Assembly (NCBI GenBank): GCA_019115845.1
Contig: DXCU01000025.1
Location: forward strand, 1 to 49,994
Origin: Candidatus Rubneribacter avistercoris
GTDB taxonomy: Bacteria > Actinomycetota > Coriobacteriia > Coriobacteriales > Eggerthellaceae
DNA length: 49,994 nt
Reading direction: 5' to 3'
Shown here: piece by piece, positions 25,062-33,235 of the stretch
How positions within the stretch are numbered: position 1 is the first letter of the stretch
How the letters are laid out: each line of letters starts with the position of its first letter
Notes under the pieces: generated by a model
What the model was told of the DNA's origin: nothing
The model's database searches: none
Seen by the model: only the letters and a program-made list of their open reading frames with translations
Program-made: the position numbers and the translations under genes

Positions 25062-25838
25062 ATGGAGCACGACGCCGCTGACCCCGCCCGAGCTTACACG
25101 ACCAGCACGTCCGAACCCGGCAACCCCGACGCCGCAGCCGAGCCGGCGCCCACCGGCGCCGCTTCCGCGTCCGGTGCCGCATCTGGCGCCAACCCCGCCG
25201 CAGCCGAGCCGGAGTTCGTTGAGGCCGAGGCGCTTCCCTTCGCCGACGGTGCGCGCGCCGCAGCGAACGCGGCGGACGTTCCCACGGCCCAGAAAATCAA
25301 AGGCGCAGCTCAAATGGCCGCAGGCGGCGCGCTCGCCGCGGCGGGCGTGCCCATGCTGGTGCTGCCCAGTCCAGGAGCGGTGGCAATTGTGGGCGGCGCC
25401 GCCATCGCCAGCAGGGGGCACTGCAACTTCACCGGGCGCGAGGCGACGCCTATCGAGCAAAAGCTCGACGACGCAGCCGCCAAAGCCGCCGACGTGGCGA
25501 AAGAGCAGGCGAAAAAGACGGCACGGAAAGTTGCGCAGGAAGCCCCCGCGGTGGCGGGCAAGGCGGCGCGGGGCGCGGCCAGCATGGCGGGCAAGGTCGC
25601 GAAAGAGGCGCCCGTGGTGGCAGGCAAAATTGCGGAAGCCGCGCCCATGGTGGCGGAAAAGGTCGCCGAGAAAACGCCTGTTGTTGCAGAAGAAGTCGCG
25701 CGGCGGGCGCCCGACGTGGCGCGCACAGTCGCCGGCGTGACCGCGCGCGGCGCAGGCATTGCCGCGCGAGCGGGCAGCGCGCTCGTTGGAAAGGGACGCG
25801 GCGCAATCAGGGCGAAATGCGATGCCGGCAAACGATAG
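25062..25838 (+). CDS. PGPG-type membrane protein with 11-residue amphipathic repeats
   Basis: A 258-residue protein. Residues 1-80 are acidic and Ala/Pro-rich; residues about 85-120 hold the hydrophobic hairpin QMAAGGALAAAGVPMLVLPS then PGAVAIVGGAA, paralogous to the preceding gene but with PSPG at the turn. Residues about 155-225 consist of 11-residue repeats (KVAKEAPVVAG, KIAEAAPMVAE, KVAEKTPVVAE, EVARRAPDVAR), predicted amphipathic helix of the LEA/apolipoprotein kind that could lie on a membrane. GGAG precedes the ATG. It overlaps the following ABC ATPase gene by 17 bases, implying a common operon. Confidence 0.75.
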   Translation: MEHDAADPARAYTTSTSEPGNPDAAAEPAPTGAASASGAASGANPAAAEPEFVEAEALPFADGARAAANAADVPTAQKIKGAAQMAAGGALAAAGVPMLVLPSPGAVAIVGGAAIASRGHCNFTGREATPIEQKLDDAAAKAADVAKEQAKKTARKVAQEAPAVAGKAARGAASMAGKVAKEAPVVAGKIAEAAPMVAEKVAEKTPVVAEEVARRAPDVARTVAGVTARGAGIAARAGSALVGKGRGAIRAKCDAGKR

Positions 25839-26535
25839 CGCAGCAACGCATTCGGCACGCACGACGCCAGCCGCGGCGGGCGTACCCACGCTGCACGTGC
25901 GCGACCTGGCCTTTCGCTACGGGCGCGACCCCGTATGGCAAAGCGTGTCGTTCGACGTGCATCCCGGCGAGGCAGCGTTTCTCGTAGGCGACAACGGCTC
26001 GGGCAAGTCCACCTTGCTGCGCTGCCTCGCCGGCTGGGCACAACCCGACGCGGGCGTCATCGAGCTGTGCGGCACGCCGCTCGACCCGCGCAGCCGCTCG
26101 CAGCGGCGGTTTGTGTCGTTCGTACCCGACACGCCCTCGTTCTACGACGACCTCACCGCCGCCGAGCATCTCCGTTTCGCCCTTGCGGCTAACCACCTCC
26201 CCGCCGACGACGACGCCATAGATGCGCACCTGGGCACGTTCGGGCTGCTGAACGCCAAAAACCGCTACCCCTCGTCGTACTCGCGCGGCATGCGCCAAAA
26301 GCTCGCACTGGCGCTGGCGTTTCTGCTCAAGCCGCGGCTGTTGCTGCTCGACGAGCCGCACGGCCCGCTCGACCGGCGCGCCGCCGATGCGCTGGGAACC
26401 CTCTGCAATCAAGCGCGCACACGCGGCGCGGCGCTTATCATCAGCTGCCACCACGATGCTCCGCAGCTCAAGCCCGACCTTGTCATCAGCCTGAACGAGG
26501 AAGGCGCCCGCATCGAGCGAGGGCGCTCGGCGTGA
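25822..26535 (+). CDS. ABC transporter ATP-binding protein
   Basis: A 237-residue ATPase with intact motifs: LHVRDLAFRYGRDPVWQSVS, Walker A GDNGSGKSTLL, signature SYSRGMRQKLALALAFLL, Walker B RLLLLDEPHGPLD and H-loop ISCHHD. The ATG at 25822 is chosen over the longer in-frame start at 25759, which would lie deep in the preceding gene. Its stop overlaps the next gene's GTG start by 4 bases, so it energises the 566-residue membrane protein encoded there. Confidence 0.93.
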   Translation: MPANDSAATHSARTTPAAAGVPTLHVRDLAFRYGRDPVWQSVSFDVHPGEAAFLVGDNGSGKSTLLRCLAGWAQPDAGVIELCGTPLDPRSRSQRRFVSFVPDTPSFYDDLTAAEHLRFALAANHLPADDDAIDAHLGTFGLLNAKNRYPSSYSRGMRQKLALALAFLLKPRLLLLDEPHGPLDRRAADALGTLCNQARTRGAALIISCHHDAPQLKPDLVISLNEEGARIERGRSA

Positions 26536-28232
26536 AAGAGCGCGGCGAAGGATACGGCGGTAAACGCGCGGGCACGCATGCCGATTTCATCCTGCTGCTG
26601 AAGCTGCGCCTGCGGCACGCACGCAGCGCGGCGGCGCGGGCGATGCACCTGTTCGGCACCGATCCCACCCGCGACACTGGCGTGTTCGACCGTATCTATA
26701 TACTGTACATGCTTGCGTTCGTGCTGGTGGCTGCCGCGGCTTCATGGGCGGCGGTGCTAAACGGCGCTGCAAGCGCAGGCGCGCAGATGGGCGCAGCCGC
26801 CGCAAGCGCAACGGCACTCGTCGCCGCACTGCCGCTCGCCGCGCTCGCCTACGAAACAATTGCGAATGTGCGCACGCCCGTGGTGAAGCTCACGCACCCC
26901 GACATCGCGTTCGTTGCCGCCAGCAGCTTGTCGCAGCGCGCCATCGCACTCGACCAGCTTGCGGCACGCGTCCCGAAAGACGTCGCCGTCGGCGCGCTCG
27001 TCGGCTGGCTGGCAGGCGTGTTCATCGCAGGAGGCGCCGGCGCGGCGGGCGCGTTGGGCACTCCTTTCGGCATCGCGCTGACGTTGGCGCTGGCGCTTGC
27101 CGCCGCCACGTGCGTCTCCTTCTGCGCGGGCGTGGCGCACCTCGCCTCGTCCGTACCGCGCACGGCTGCGCGCATCGCGGCAAGCGCAGGTGCCCTCATT
27201 GGCGCGCTTGCGCTGGCAGCACTCGTGTTCGCGCTGCCGTCGGCGGAACTGCAGGGCACGCTGACCGCGCCGGCGTGCCCTGCAGCGCTTGCCGCCATAG
27301 CGGCGGGCGCCGCCGCAGCCGCCCTTGCTCTTGCCCCGCGCATGAACAGGTCGCGCATCATCCAAGAGAACACCCTGCACGCCGACCTCGCGGTGCTGAA
27401 CGCCGCGCTGGGCGAGCCGTCGCTCGACCCGTCGAACGCCGTGGCGCTCGACGAACTGCGGCGCAAGCGCAAACTTGCCGAACGCAAGCCGTGGCTTCAC
27501 CTGCCGCATGTGCAGGGAGCGCCGTTGCTTCTCGCCCGCAGCGCGCTGTCGATGGCGCGCCAACCCGAAGGTCTGGGCTACCTGCTTATGCAGGGAGGCG
27601 CGTGGGTTCCACTCGGCATTGCAGCGCTCACCAGCGGAAGCATTCCGCTTCTGCTGCTGTGGACGATGATGACCGTTGCGTGGCAGCAAGGCGCGCGCGA
27701 GCTTTCACGCACGTTTCGCGACTACATGGCATACCGTCAGATGCGCGACCTCACGCCGTTCGGCACGCTGCCTGCGCTGCTGCTGAGCGGCGCGCCGGCG
27801 CTCGTCGTGGTGCTGGTAGCTGCCGCTGCGGTGTTGGCGGCAGGCACGCTCGCCGCCCCCGCTCTCCTCGCCGGCATGGACGCACCCGCGCCCGCTAACG
27901 TCGACAGCGCCATTCTTGCTGCAGCGACCGCGGCCGCCCCCGACGTAGCCGCCACCGCCGCAGCGACCGCCATCCCCGCCGCCCTCCCGTTCGCGCTGGG
28001 CACGCTGCTGTGTCTGGCGCCCCTGCTCGCCGCCGGGCTAAACTTCGTTCCCACGCCAAACGTACCTGCGCGCCGCGCGCGCCTCACCCTGGACGCCGAC
28101 GTGGGAATGCTGATATTCGTGCTGGTCACAGGCGCACTCGCCCTCGGCGGGCAGCCCGCAGCCGCAACCCTCGCCGCCGCCGCGCTCTGCATCCTCGCCG
28201 CCCTCGTCGTCCACCGCGCCGACGCACCGTAA
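26532..28232 (+). CDS. polytopic membrane protein, probable ABC exporter permease
   Basis: A 566-residue, very hydrophobic protein with about ten to twelve predicted helices grouped in two clusters (residues about 55-270 and 375-560), separated by a charged cytoplasmic segment (about 285-340) resembling the coupling region of large ABC-2-type permeases. GTG start overlaps the ATPase stop (GTGA), strong evidence of partnership. The protein is not close to any permease I can name. The gene ends 91 bases before the IS element. Confidence 0.75.
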   Translation: MKERGEGYGGKRAGTHADFILLLKLRLRHARSAAARAMHLFGTDPTRDTGVFDRIYILYMLAFVLVAAAASWAAVLNGAASAGAQMGAAAASATALVAALPLAALAYETIANVRTPVVKLTHPDIAFVAASSLSQRAIALDQLAARVPKDVAVGALVGWLAGVFIAGGAGAAGALGTPFGIALTLALALAAATCVSFCAGVAHLASSVPRTAARIAASAGALIGALALAALVFALPSAELQGTLTAPACPAALAAIAAGAAAAALALAPRMNRSRIIQENTLHADLAVLNAALGEPSLDPSNAVALDELRRKRKLAERKPWLHLPHVQGAPLLLARSALSMARQPEGLGYLLMQGGAWVPLGIAALTSGSIPLLLLWTMMTVAWQQGARELSRTFRDYMAYRQMRDLTPFGTLPALLLSGAPALVVVLVAAAAVLAAGTLAAPALLAGMDAPAPANVDSAILAAATAAAPDVAATAAATAIPAALPFALGTLLCLAPLLAAGLNFVPTPNVPARRARLTLDADVGMLIFVLVTGALALGGQPAAATLAAAALCILAALVVHRADAP

Positions 28233-28323
28233 ACAACACGAAAATAAAGGCGTGCTTTTTCAGATCGCAAGCATGATTGCTTGACGCAGAAATTCCAATC
28301 CTTCTTGATTTCTCTTTCGTCCC

Positions 28324-28347
28324 GTGCGAGTTAAGTTAATCGGGGAG
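28324..28347 (+). repeat. left terminal inverted repeat of the IS
   Basis: Starts GTGCGAGTTAAGTTAATCGG. Directly preceded by the 9-bp target duplication. Confidence 0.9.
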
Positions 28348-28432
28348 CCCGTCCAAAAGTCCCGTTAGGCGAGAAGGAGAACCTTTCGGTATCCTTGAGG
28401 TGTCCAAGCCAAAAGAAGAGAAAGGTTCTCCC

Positions 28433-29833
28433 ATGCCCAATCCTACCACGCGGGAGGTCTCCCGCATGCTCTCGTCGCGCATGTTTTCGTCGCTTCTGGC
28501 CTCGGAGGACTTCGACGCCTTCGAGCTCGCCACGGCCGAAGCCGCCCGGTCGGTCGGCCTGGAGGCGATGCGGGAGTGCGTGGAGGCGTTCGACGCCGGG
28601 CTGGCGGCGAGGCCGATGCCGGGCTGGTCGGTCCACGAGCGGGCGCCCCGCACGCTCGTGACGCTGCTCGGCGCCATGACCTACACGCGCACCGTCTTCC
28701 TCGACCGGCTCGGGCGCCGCCGGGCGCTGTGCGACGAGCTGCTCGGCGTGCCCAAGCGCGCCAGGCTCTCCGCAGGCGCGTTCCTGTGGATGTGCCGCTG
28801 CGCCGCCGAGCTGTCCTACAGGAAGACCGCGGCGGCGTTCGCCGAGCTCTCCGGCGCGCGCGTCAGCCACGTGACCGTGATGAGGTGCGTGCACGAGGAG
28901 GGCGCGCTGCTGAAGTCGGCGCGCCGCCCTCGGGAGAGGGTCAGCCAGGGCGTCCTGCACGTCGAAGCCGACGGGCTGTGGGTGCGCCTGCAGGAGGAGT
29001 CGCACCGGGAGCGCGCGCTGCCCCGCTTCCTCTACGAGCAGGCCAGGCGCACGCGCTCCTTCGAGCTGAAGATGGCGTGCGCCTACGCCGGCAAGAAGAA
29101 GGTGGCGCCGGGGCGCCACGAGCGGGGAGGCCTGTTGCTGACCTGCGGGGACGACTCCCCCGACGAGTTCTGGGGGCGCGTGGAGAGCATGGTGTCCGAG
29201 GCCTACGAGCCGGCCGACCTGGAGAGGGTCGTCCTCGGCGCCGACGGCGCGGCGTGGTGCGCGCGCGGCGAGCTGGCGGGCGCCCCCGTCGCGCGGTCGC
29301 TCGACCCGTTCCACATCATGCAGAAGATATGGAGGGCTTTCCCCGAGGGCGCGCAGCGCGAGTGGGCCGTGAACCTGGCCGTGAGGCGCAAGCCGCTGCA
29401 GCTGGCGAGGATGTGCGCGCGGGTGGCGGCGAAGGCGCCCGACCCCGCCCGCGCGAGGAAGGTGCGCGAGCTCGGCTCCTACATGGAGGCGAACGCGGAC
29501 GCGGTGCGCTTCCCGACCCCCTCGCTCGGCACCATGGAGGGCACCAACGCCCACGTGGGAGCGGCGAGGCTCAAGGGCCTGGGGCGGTCGTGGTCGCGGA
29601 GGGGCGCCGAGGCCATGTGCCTGATAAGGTGCGCGCTGGCGTGCGGCAGGCCGCTGGTCGCGCCGCCCAAGCAGGCCTTCTTCACGGAGCGGGGGCGCGA
29701 GGCCGCCCGGCGGGCGGCCTCGCGCCCCGCCTCCTGGGTCCCGCCCTCGGCGGGCCGCGGATACGAGCCGCCCCACCGGGCCGAGACGTCCGGGCTCAAA
29801 ACCGCGGCGGCGTTCAGGGCGGCGACGTGCTAA
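28433..29833 (+). CDS. ISLre2-family (UPF0236) transposase
   Basis: A 466-residue DDE-type transposase. Candidate catalytic residues lie in LHVEADGLWV, VVLGADGAAW and GTMEGTNAHV, followed by the conserved RLKGLGRSWSRRGAEAM, as in UPF0236/ISLre2 transposases. The N-terminal part holds the expected Cys-containing and helix-turn-helix region (LSYRKTAAAFAELSGARVSH). I prefer ATG 28433, with AGAAAGG upstream; a GTG at 28400 would add 11 residues. The frame is intact. Confidence 0.92.
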   Translation: MPNPTTREVSRMLSSRMFSSLLASEDFDAFELATAEAARSVGLEAMRECVEAFDAGLAARPMPGWSVHERAPRTLVTLLGAMTYTRTVFLDRLGRRRALCDELLGVPKRARLSAGAFLWMCRCAAELSYRKTAAAFAELSGARVSHVTVMRCVHEEGALLKSARRPRERVSQGVLHVEADGLWVRLQEESHRERALPRFLYEQARRTRSFELKMACAYAGKKKVAPGRHERGGLLLTCGDDSPDEFWGRVESMVSEAYEPADLERVVLGADGAAWCARGELAGAPVARSLDPFHIMQKIWRAFPEGAQREWAVNLAVRRKPLQLARMCARVAAKAPDPARARKVRELGSYMEANADAVRFPTPSLGTMEGTNAHVGAARLKGLGRSWSRRGAEAMCLIRCALACGRPLVAPPKQAFFTERGREAARRAASRPASWVPPSAGRGYEPPHRAETSGLKTAAAFRAATC

Positions 29834-29909
29834 CATGGAACCGCCGCGCAACCGCGCCGCGGCCCCCCGGGGATGCCGAGGCCCTCCTCCTCGCCGGAGC
29901 GACGGCGCT

Positions 29910-29933
29910 CTTCCCGATTAACGCAACTCGCAC
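29910..29933 (-). repeat. right terminal inverted repeat of the IS
   Basis: Inverted relative to the left end with three mismatches. Directly followed by the second copy of the 9-bp target duplication. Confidence 0.9.
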
Positions 29934-29984
29934 TTTCGTCCCAGAAAAGTGGCGTCTGGAGGCGCGCTGTGGTATCATGCGAAC

Positions 29985-30063
29985 CAAGCGGTGCCCCGCC
30001 GATCCGGGCAGCATCGTGATAGGTCTAAACCCCGCAGCCCGTCAAAGCCAGCGGGGTTTTCCC
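29985..30063 (+). ncRNA. candidate small RNA convergent with a micro-ORF
   Basis: TATCAT at 29973-29978 could be a -10 box, and a strong hairpin with T-rich tail at 30027-30063 would end a transcript of about 80 nucleotides. No reading frame of note lies between. The hairpin also lies downstream of the micro-ORF 30118-30201 on the opposite strand. The transcript is a prediction only. Confidence 0.35.
30027..30063 (+). terminator. Rho-independent terminator, possibly shared by both strands
   Basis: Stem AAACCCCGC (30027-30035) with GCGGGGTTT (30051-30059), loop 15 bases, then TTTCCCTTTC-like tail on the plus strand. On the minus strand the tail is weak. Confidence 0.75.
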
Positions 30064-30117
30064 TTTCTTACGCTGCTGTTCGCCACCTCCTTCCTGCCGG
30101 CGTTGCCGACGCGTCCG

Positions 30118-30201
30118 CTACTTGCGGCGCTGGCTTATGCCGACGATACCAAGAACCACGGAGAAAATGGCGCAAAGCGCCAAGACGGTCTGCGTGTCCA
30201 T
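30118..30201 (-). CDS. 27-residue single-helix micro-protein, type I toxin-like
   Basis: A short frame: MDTQT, then hydrophobic VLALCAIFSVVLGIVGI, then SQRRK. A short N-terminus, one membrane helix and a basic end are the pattern of Hol_Tox/TxpA-like type I toxins. AGAGGGGG stands 8 bases before the ATG, and TATGAT lies on the same strand further upstream (about 30255-30262). A convergent candidate small RNA starts at about 29985. Neither expression nor toxicity can be judged from sequence. The rest of the gap up to 30392 shows nothing else. Confidence 0.5.
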   Translation of the reverse strand: MDTQTVLALCAIFSVVLGIVGISQRRK

Positions 30202-30392
30202 GGGCGGCACCCCCTCTCAGGGCTGCCCGGATGCGGCGAAGCACCGGGGTCATCATACCATGCGCGGCGGCACACGGGTACGCAACGTCTCCGATGCGAC
30301 GGCCCTTTGCCGTTGGGAGCCTTCGGGCCAGCGCGCCCCCCTCTCGCGCAGCAGTTCGCCCGCCGTGCCGGCTAGTCCTCCACCGCGAAGTC

Positions 30393-30581
30393 CTACGCGG
30401 CGATGGCCGCCCTCACGGCCGCAAGCGTCTCAGGCGCGCCGTCATAGGCCATCTCCACCTCGTCGGACTCGTGGTCGGCGCGCACGGACTCCACGCCGGC
30501 AACCGCGCCCACGGCCTTTTCCACGCGCGCGTCGCACTTCGGGCAGTGCATGCCCCTCACCCTGACCGTCTTTCGCACCAT
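30393..30581 (-). CDS. heavy-metal-associated (HMA) domain protein, CopZ-like
   Basis: A 62-residue ferredoxin-like metallochaperone fold: VRKTVRVRGMHCPKCDARVE with the CxxC metal site, then GVESVRADHESDEVEMAYDG and the closing helix. Such proteins hand Cu(I) or another soft metal to P-type ATPases. AGGAAGGG lies upstream of the ATG. It follows the ModD-like gene by 44 bases on the same strand. No copper ATPase is in the window, so its partner is elsewhere. Confidence 0.88.
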   Translation of the reverse strand: MVRKTVRVRGMHCPKCDARVEKAVGAVAGVESVRADHESDEVEMAYDGAPETLAAVRAAIAA

Positions 30582-30625
30582 GCCCTCTTCCCTTCCTCCC
30601 CCGTCGCCGCGCTTCGGCACGCGCC

Positions 30626-31468
30626 TCACAGTGCGCGCATCCTCACGCTCATGTCCAGCGGCTTGGCCGAGAACGGCGCCGTCGTCGCCAGCCCGTCCAC
30701 GCCGCAAGCCGCGTACGCGCCCGCGTTCTGCGGGTTGATGCCGCCCGCCGCGATGAGCGCAAGGCGCGGGTCGATCTCCCGCAGCTCGCGCACAAGAGGC
30801 GCCAGCTCCTCCGGCGGCACCTTGTCGAACTGGATGCCGTCCACGCCCGCGCGCGCCAGCACGCGCGCCCGCTCGGCGTCGGCCTCCACGAACAGCTTCT
30901 TCTCCACGCAACGCGCTTTGATGGCGGGCAGCTGCTCCACGAACGCCTCGAAGCCGCCGGCAAACGCCAGATGATGGTCGAACACAAGCACCGTCTCCGA
31001 CAGCCCCAGCCGGTGCGGAAACGCCCCGCCTGCCATAACCGCGCTTGTGAGCAGGTCCTTCGCACCTGGCATGCTTTTGCGCGTGGTGAGCACCTCGCAG
31101 CGCGGGTTCTCCGCGTGCGCCGCATCCACCATCGCGCGCGTCTTGGTGGCCACCGCCGACAGGTGGTCGAACAGGTTCAGGCACACCTTCCACGCCGCAT
31201 GCAGGTCAAGCGCGCGGCCCCGCACCGTCATGAACGTCTCGCCAGCCCTCACGCGGCTGCCGTCGGACGCGCACGAGACCACCTCGCATCCCAGCCGGCC
31301 CATCACGCGACGGGCCGGCTCCGCGCCGGCCAGCACGCAGTCCTCGCGCGTAAAGTACTCCATCTCGCCCGGCTCCTCGCCGATGCCCAGCACCGCGCAC
31401 GTCAGATCGACGTAGGGCACGTCCTCGGCGACAAGCCCGTCTATGCGCGCGTCAGAGAACCTCAGCAT
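30626..31468 (-). CDS. modD: ModD-like quinolinate phosphoribosyltransferase homologue
   Basis: A 280-residue protein of the NadC fold. The start LRFSDARIDGLVAEDVPYVD is the ModD pattern, and the core has TRKSMPGAKDLLTSAVMAGG, PHRLGLSETVLVFDHH and the C-terminal LALIAAGGINPQNAGAYAAC. NadC proper has a KDNH motif where this has FDHH, so ModD is preferred. ModD usually accompanies molybdate transport genes, but none are in the window; its reaction is not firmly known. GAGGA precedes the ATG. NadC function cannot be fully excluded. Confidence 0.8.
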   Translation of the reverse strand: MLRFSDARIDGLVAEDVPYVDLTCAVLGIGEEPGEMEYFTREDCVLAGAEPARRVMGRLGCEVVSCASDGSRVRAGETFMTVRGRALDLHAAWKVCLNLFDHLSAVATKTRAMVDAAHAENPRCEVLTTRKSMPGAKDLLTSAVMAGGAFPHRLGLSETVLVFDHHLAFAGGFEAFVEQLPAIKARCVEKKLFVEADAERARVLARAGVDGIQFDKVPPEELAPLVRELREIDPRLALIAAGGINPQNAGAYAACGVDGLATTAPFSAKPLDMSVRMRAL

Positions 31469-31792
31469 GCGGTCCTCCCCCTTCCTCTTTCGGCCACGCC
31501 CGCCTTCGCGCGGACGCGGATGTTGTCTTCAACCAAGGATAGACGTTCGCGCGGCGCTTCGCCAGCTGCACTTTGGGTGCAGGTTTGCGCATAGACGCGC
31601 GCAAAGCGCGTGCGGGCGCTTGCCCCTCCGATCGGCCCGATGCCCCCTGGAGCGCCGCGCGCGGGAAGGCGCACGCGCATGGACGATGCGGCAAGCGATC
31701 GCACCCGGCCCCACCCCGGCCCCTCGCGCCCGTCGCGAACGCCTCGGCCCCTCGCGCCGCACGATCCCCTCGGCCCCGATCCGTCCTCCGCG
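31469..31792. other. gene-free region upstream of modD
   Basis: No credible gene. A small hairpin CTGCACTTTGGGTGCAG near 31565-31581 and degenerate CGGCCCCTCGCGCC repeats near 31710-31760 are the only patterns seen. Confidence 0.5.
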
Positions 31793-33094
31793 CTACAACT
31801 CGCCGATGATGCGACGGGTGCGGGTGGCCACCTCGGCCTTCGCGCGCTCCACGTCCACAAGCGGCCATTCCCCTTCGCGGTACACCACGCGCCCGTCGCA
31901 CATGGTCAGGCACACGTCCGCGCCATGACCGGCGTACACCACGTTCACCAGCGGGTCGGTCATCGGCGTCCACGACGGCCCCGTCACGTCCAAAACGCAC
32001 ACATCGGCCCGCGCGCCCACGGCCACGCGCCCGCAATCCTCGCGGCCCTGCGAGAGCGCGCCTGTGCGCGTGGCGGCCGCAAGCGCCTGCTTCGGCGTGA
32101 CCGCGGCCGGATCGTGCGCGGCCCCCTTCGCCGCAAGGGCCAGCAGGTAGAGGTCCTGCATCATGTCGTGGTTGTTGTTCGAGGCCATGCCGTCGGTGCC
32201 CAGGCACACGCGCACGCCGCGCTCCAGCATGCGCGCGATGGGGGCAAAACCGCTGCCCAGCTTCATGTTGGACGCGGGGTTGGCCGCCACGAACACGCCG
32301 CGGCGGGCCAGCACCTCCATGTCCTCGTCGTCCACCCACACGCAATGCGCCGCCGTCGTCGGGCAGTCGAACAGGCCCAGGCTCTCGAAGTAGCGCACGG
32401 GCGTGAGGCCGCCATGGCGCTCTTTGCACTCCTCGTGCTCCAGGCGCGTCTCGGACACATGCACCTGCACGCGCAGGCCGCGCTCCTTCGCGTAGGCGGC
32501 CAGGTCGGCCACCGCGCGCGGGTTCGACGTGTACTCGGCGTGGATGTTGCAATCCACCACGATGCGCCCGTCGGCCGCACCTTGAAGGTCGCGCGTCAGC
32601 CGGTCGAGCGTGCCGCGCACGGGCAGGTCGTCCAGCCCTTCGCCGTTGAACGCCAGAAGCGAGTCGGACAGGTTCATCTTGACGCCCGCGTCGATGGCCG
32701 CCCGCGCGCCCTCCTCCATGTGGTAGTACATGTCCGAGAAGCCCACGCAGCCGTAGCGCGCCATCTCGGCGCAGGCGAGCAGCGTGCCCCAGTAACAGTC
32801 CTCGGGCGTGATCTTGGCCTCGAAGGGAAACACTCGGTCGTTGAGCCACGTCTGCAAAGGCAGGTTCTCCGCGTAGCCGCGCAGAAGCGTCATGGGCGCG
32901 TGCGCGTGCGCGTTGTAGAAGGCGGGCATGAGCAGCCGCCCGCGCCCATCGTACACCTCGCCGAACGACGCGGCCTCCTGCGGCGAGGGCGCGACATCGC
33001 CCACATAGGCGATGCGCCCGTCGCGCACGCCCACCCACCTATGCTCCCGAAAGTCCAGGTTCTCGTCCAAGATGCCGATGTCCGCAAACAGCAT
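31793..33094 (-). CDS. amidohydrolase, MTA/SAH deaminase type
   Basis: A 433-residue metal-dependent hydrolase of the TrzA/MtaD branch. Metal ligands are seen in FYNAHAHAPMTLLRGYAENL (HxH), VQVHVSETRLEHEEC, TAAHCVW and LGTDGMASNNNHDMMQ. The order and spacing match 5-methylthioadenosine/S-adenosylhomocysteine deaminases, which convert the adenosine moiety to inosine. That would fit the nearby methionine-cycle genes (metF, metH), but guanine-type substrates cannot be excluded. ATG at 33094 is preceded by GAAGGAGGGG. The preceding gap to mrp (33095-33235) contains promoters for both directions at most. Confidence 0.88.
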   Translation of the reverse strand: MLFADIGILDENLDFREHRWVGVRDGRIAYVGDVAPSPQEAASFGEVYDGRGRLLMPAFYNAHAHAPMTLLRGYAENLPLQTWLNDRVFPFEAKITPEDCYWGTLLACAEMARYGCVGFSDMYYHMEEGARAAIDAGVKMNLSDSLLAFNGEGLDDLPVRGTLDRLTRDLQGAADGRIVVDCNIHAEYTSNPRAVADLAAYAKERGLRVQVHVSETRLEHEECKERHGGLTPVRYFESLGLFDCPTTAAHCVWVDDEDMEVLARRGVFVAANPASNMKLGSGFAPIARMLERGVRVCLGTDGMASNNNHDMMQDLYLLALAAKGAAHDPAAVTPKQALAAATRTGALSQGREDCGRVAVGARADVCVLDVTGPSWTPMTDPLVNVVYAGHGADVCLTMCDGRVVYREGEWPLVDVERAKAEVATRTRRIIGEL

Positions 33095-33235
33095 GCCCGC
33101 CCCTCCTTCGCAAGCCCGCCCGCGCCGGACCCGCTTTCGTTGCGTCCCTTGTCCGCCGCATATGCTATCATGCGCCGTAGACGAGTGGCGCGCCCGCCCG
33201 CCGCGGGCGCCGAAAAACCCGGAAAGAAGGAAATC

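Larger units (their letters stand above)
28324..29933 (+). mobile_element. ISLre2-family insertion sequence, complete
   Basis: A 1,610-bp element with one transposase gene. Terminal inverted repeats, 28324-28347 and 29910-29933, match at 21 of 24 positions and begin GTGCGAGTT on each inward strand. It is flanked by the perfect 9-bp direct repeat TTTCGTCCC (28315-28323 and 29934-29942), the target duplication size known for ISLre2. Intact ends, intact gene and unmutated duplication point to a recent insertion, in the spacer between the ABC exporter operon and a possible small-RNA/micro-ORF locus. Confidence 0.93.

Noticed and set aside
29943..30063. Signal recognition particle RNA
   Set aside because: The conserved GGAAG/AGCAG apical loop pattern is missing; it is better explained as a short terminated transcript.
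30068..30256. Minus-strand 62-codon frame over the micro-ORF
   Set aside because: Different frame, Arg/Ala-rich without a hydrophobic helix; the 27-codon frame has the better ribosome site and composition.
31610..33200. Long plus-strand frame running into mrp
   Set aside because: It is antisense to the deaminase gene; the mrp start at 33236 has its own ribosome site and the conserved Cys-rich N-terminus.
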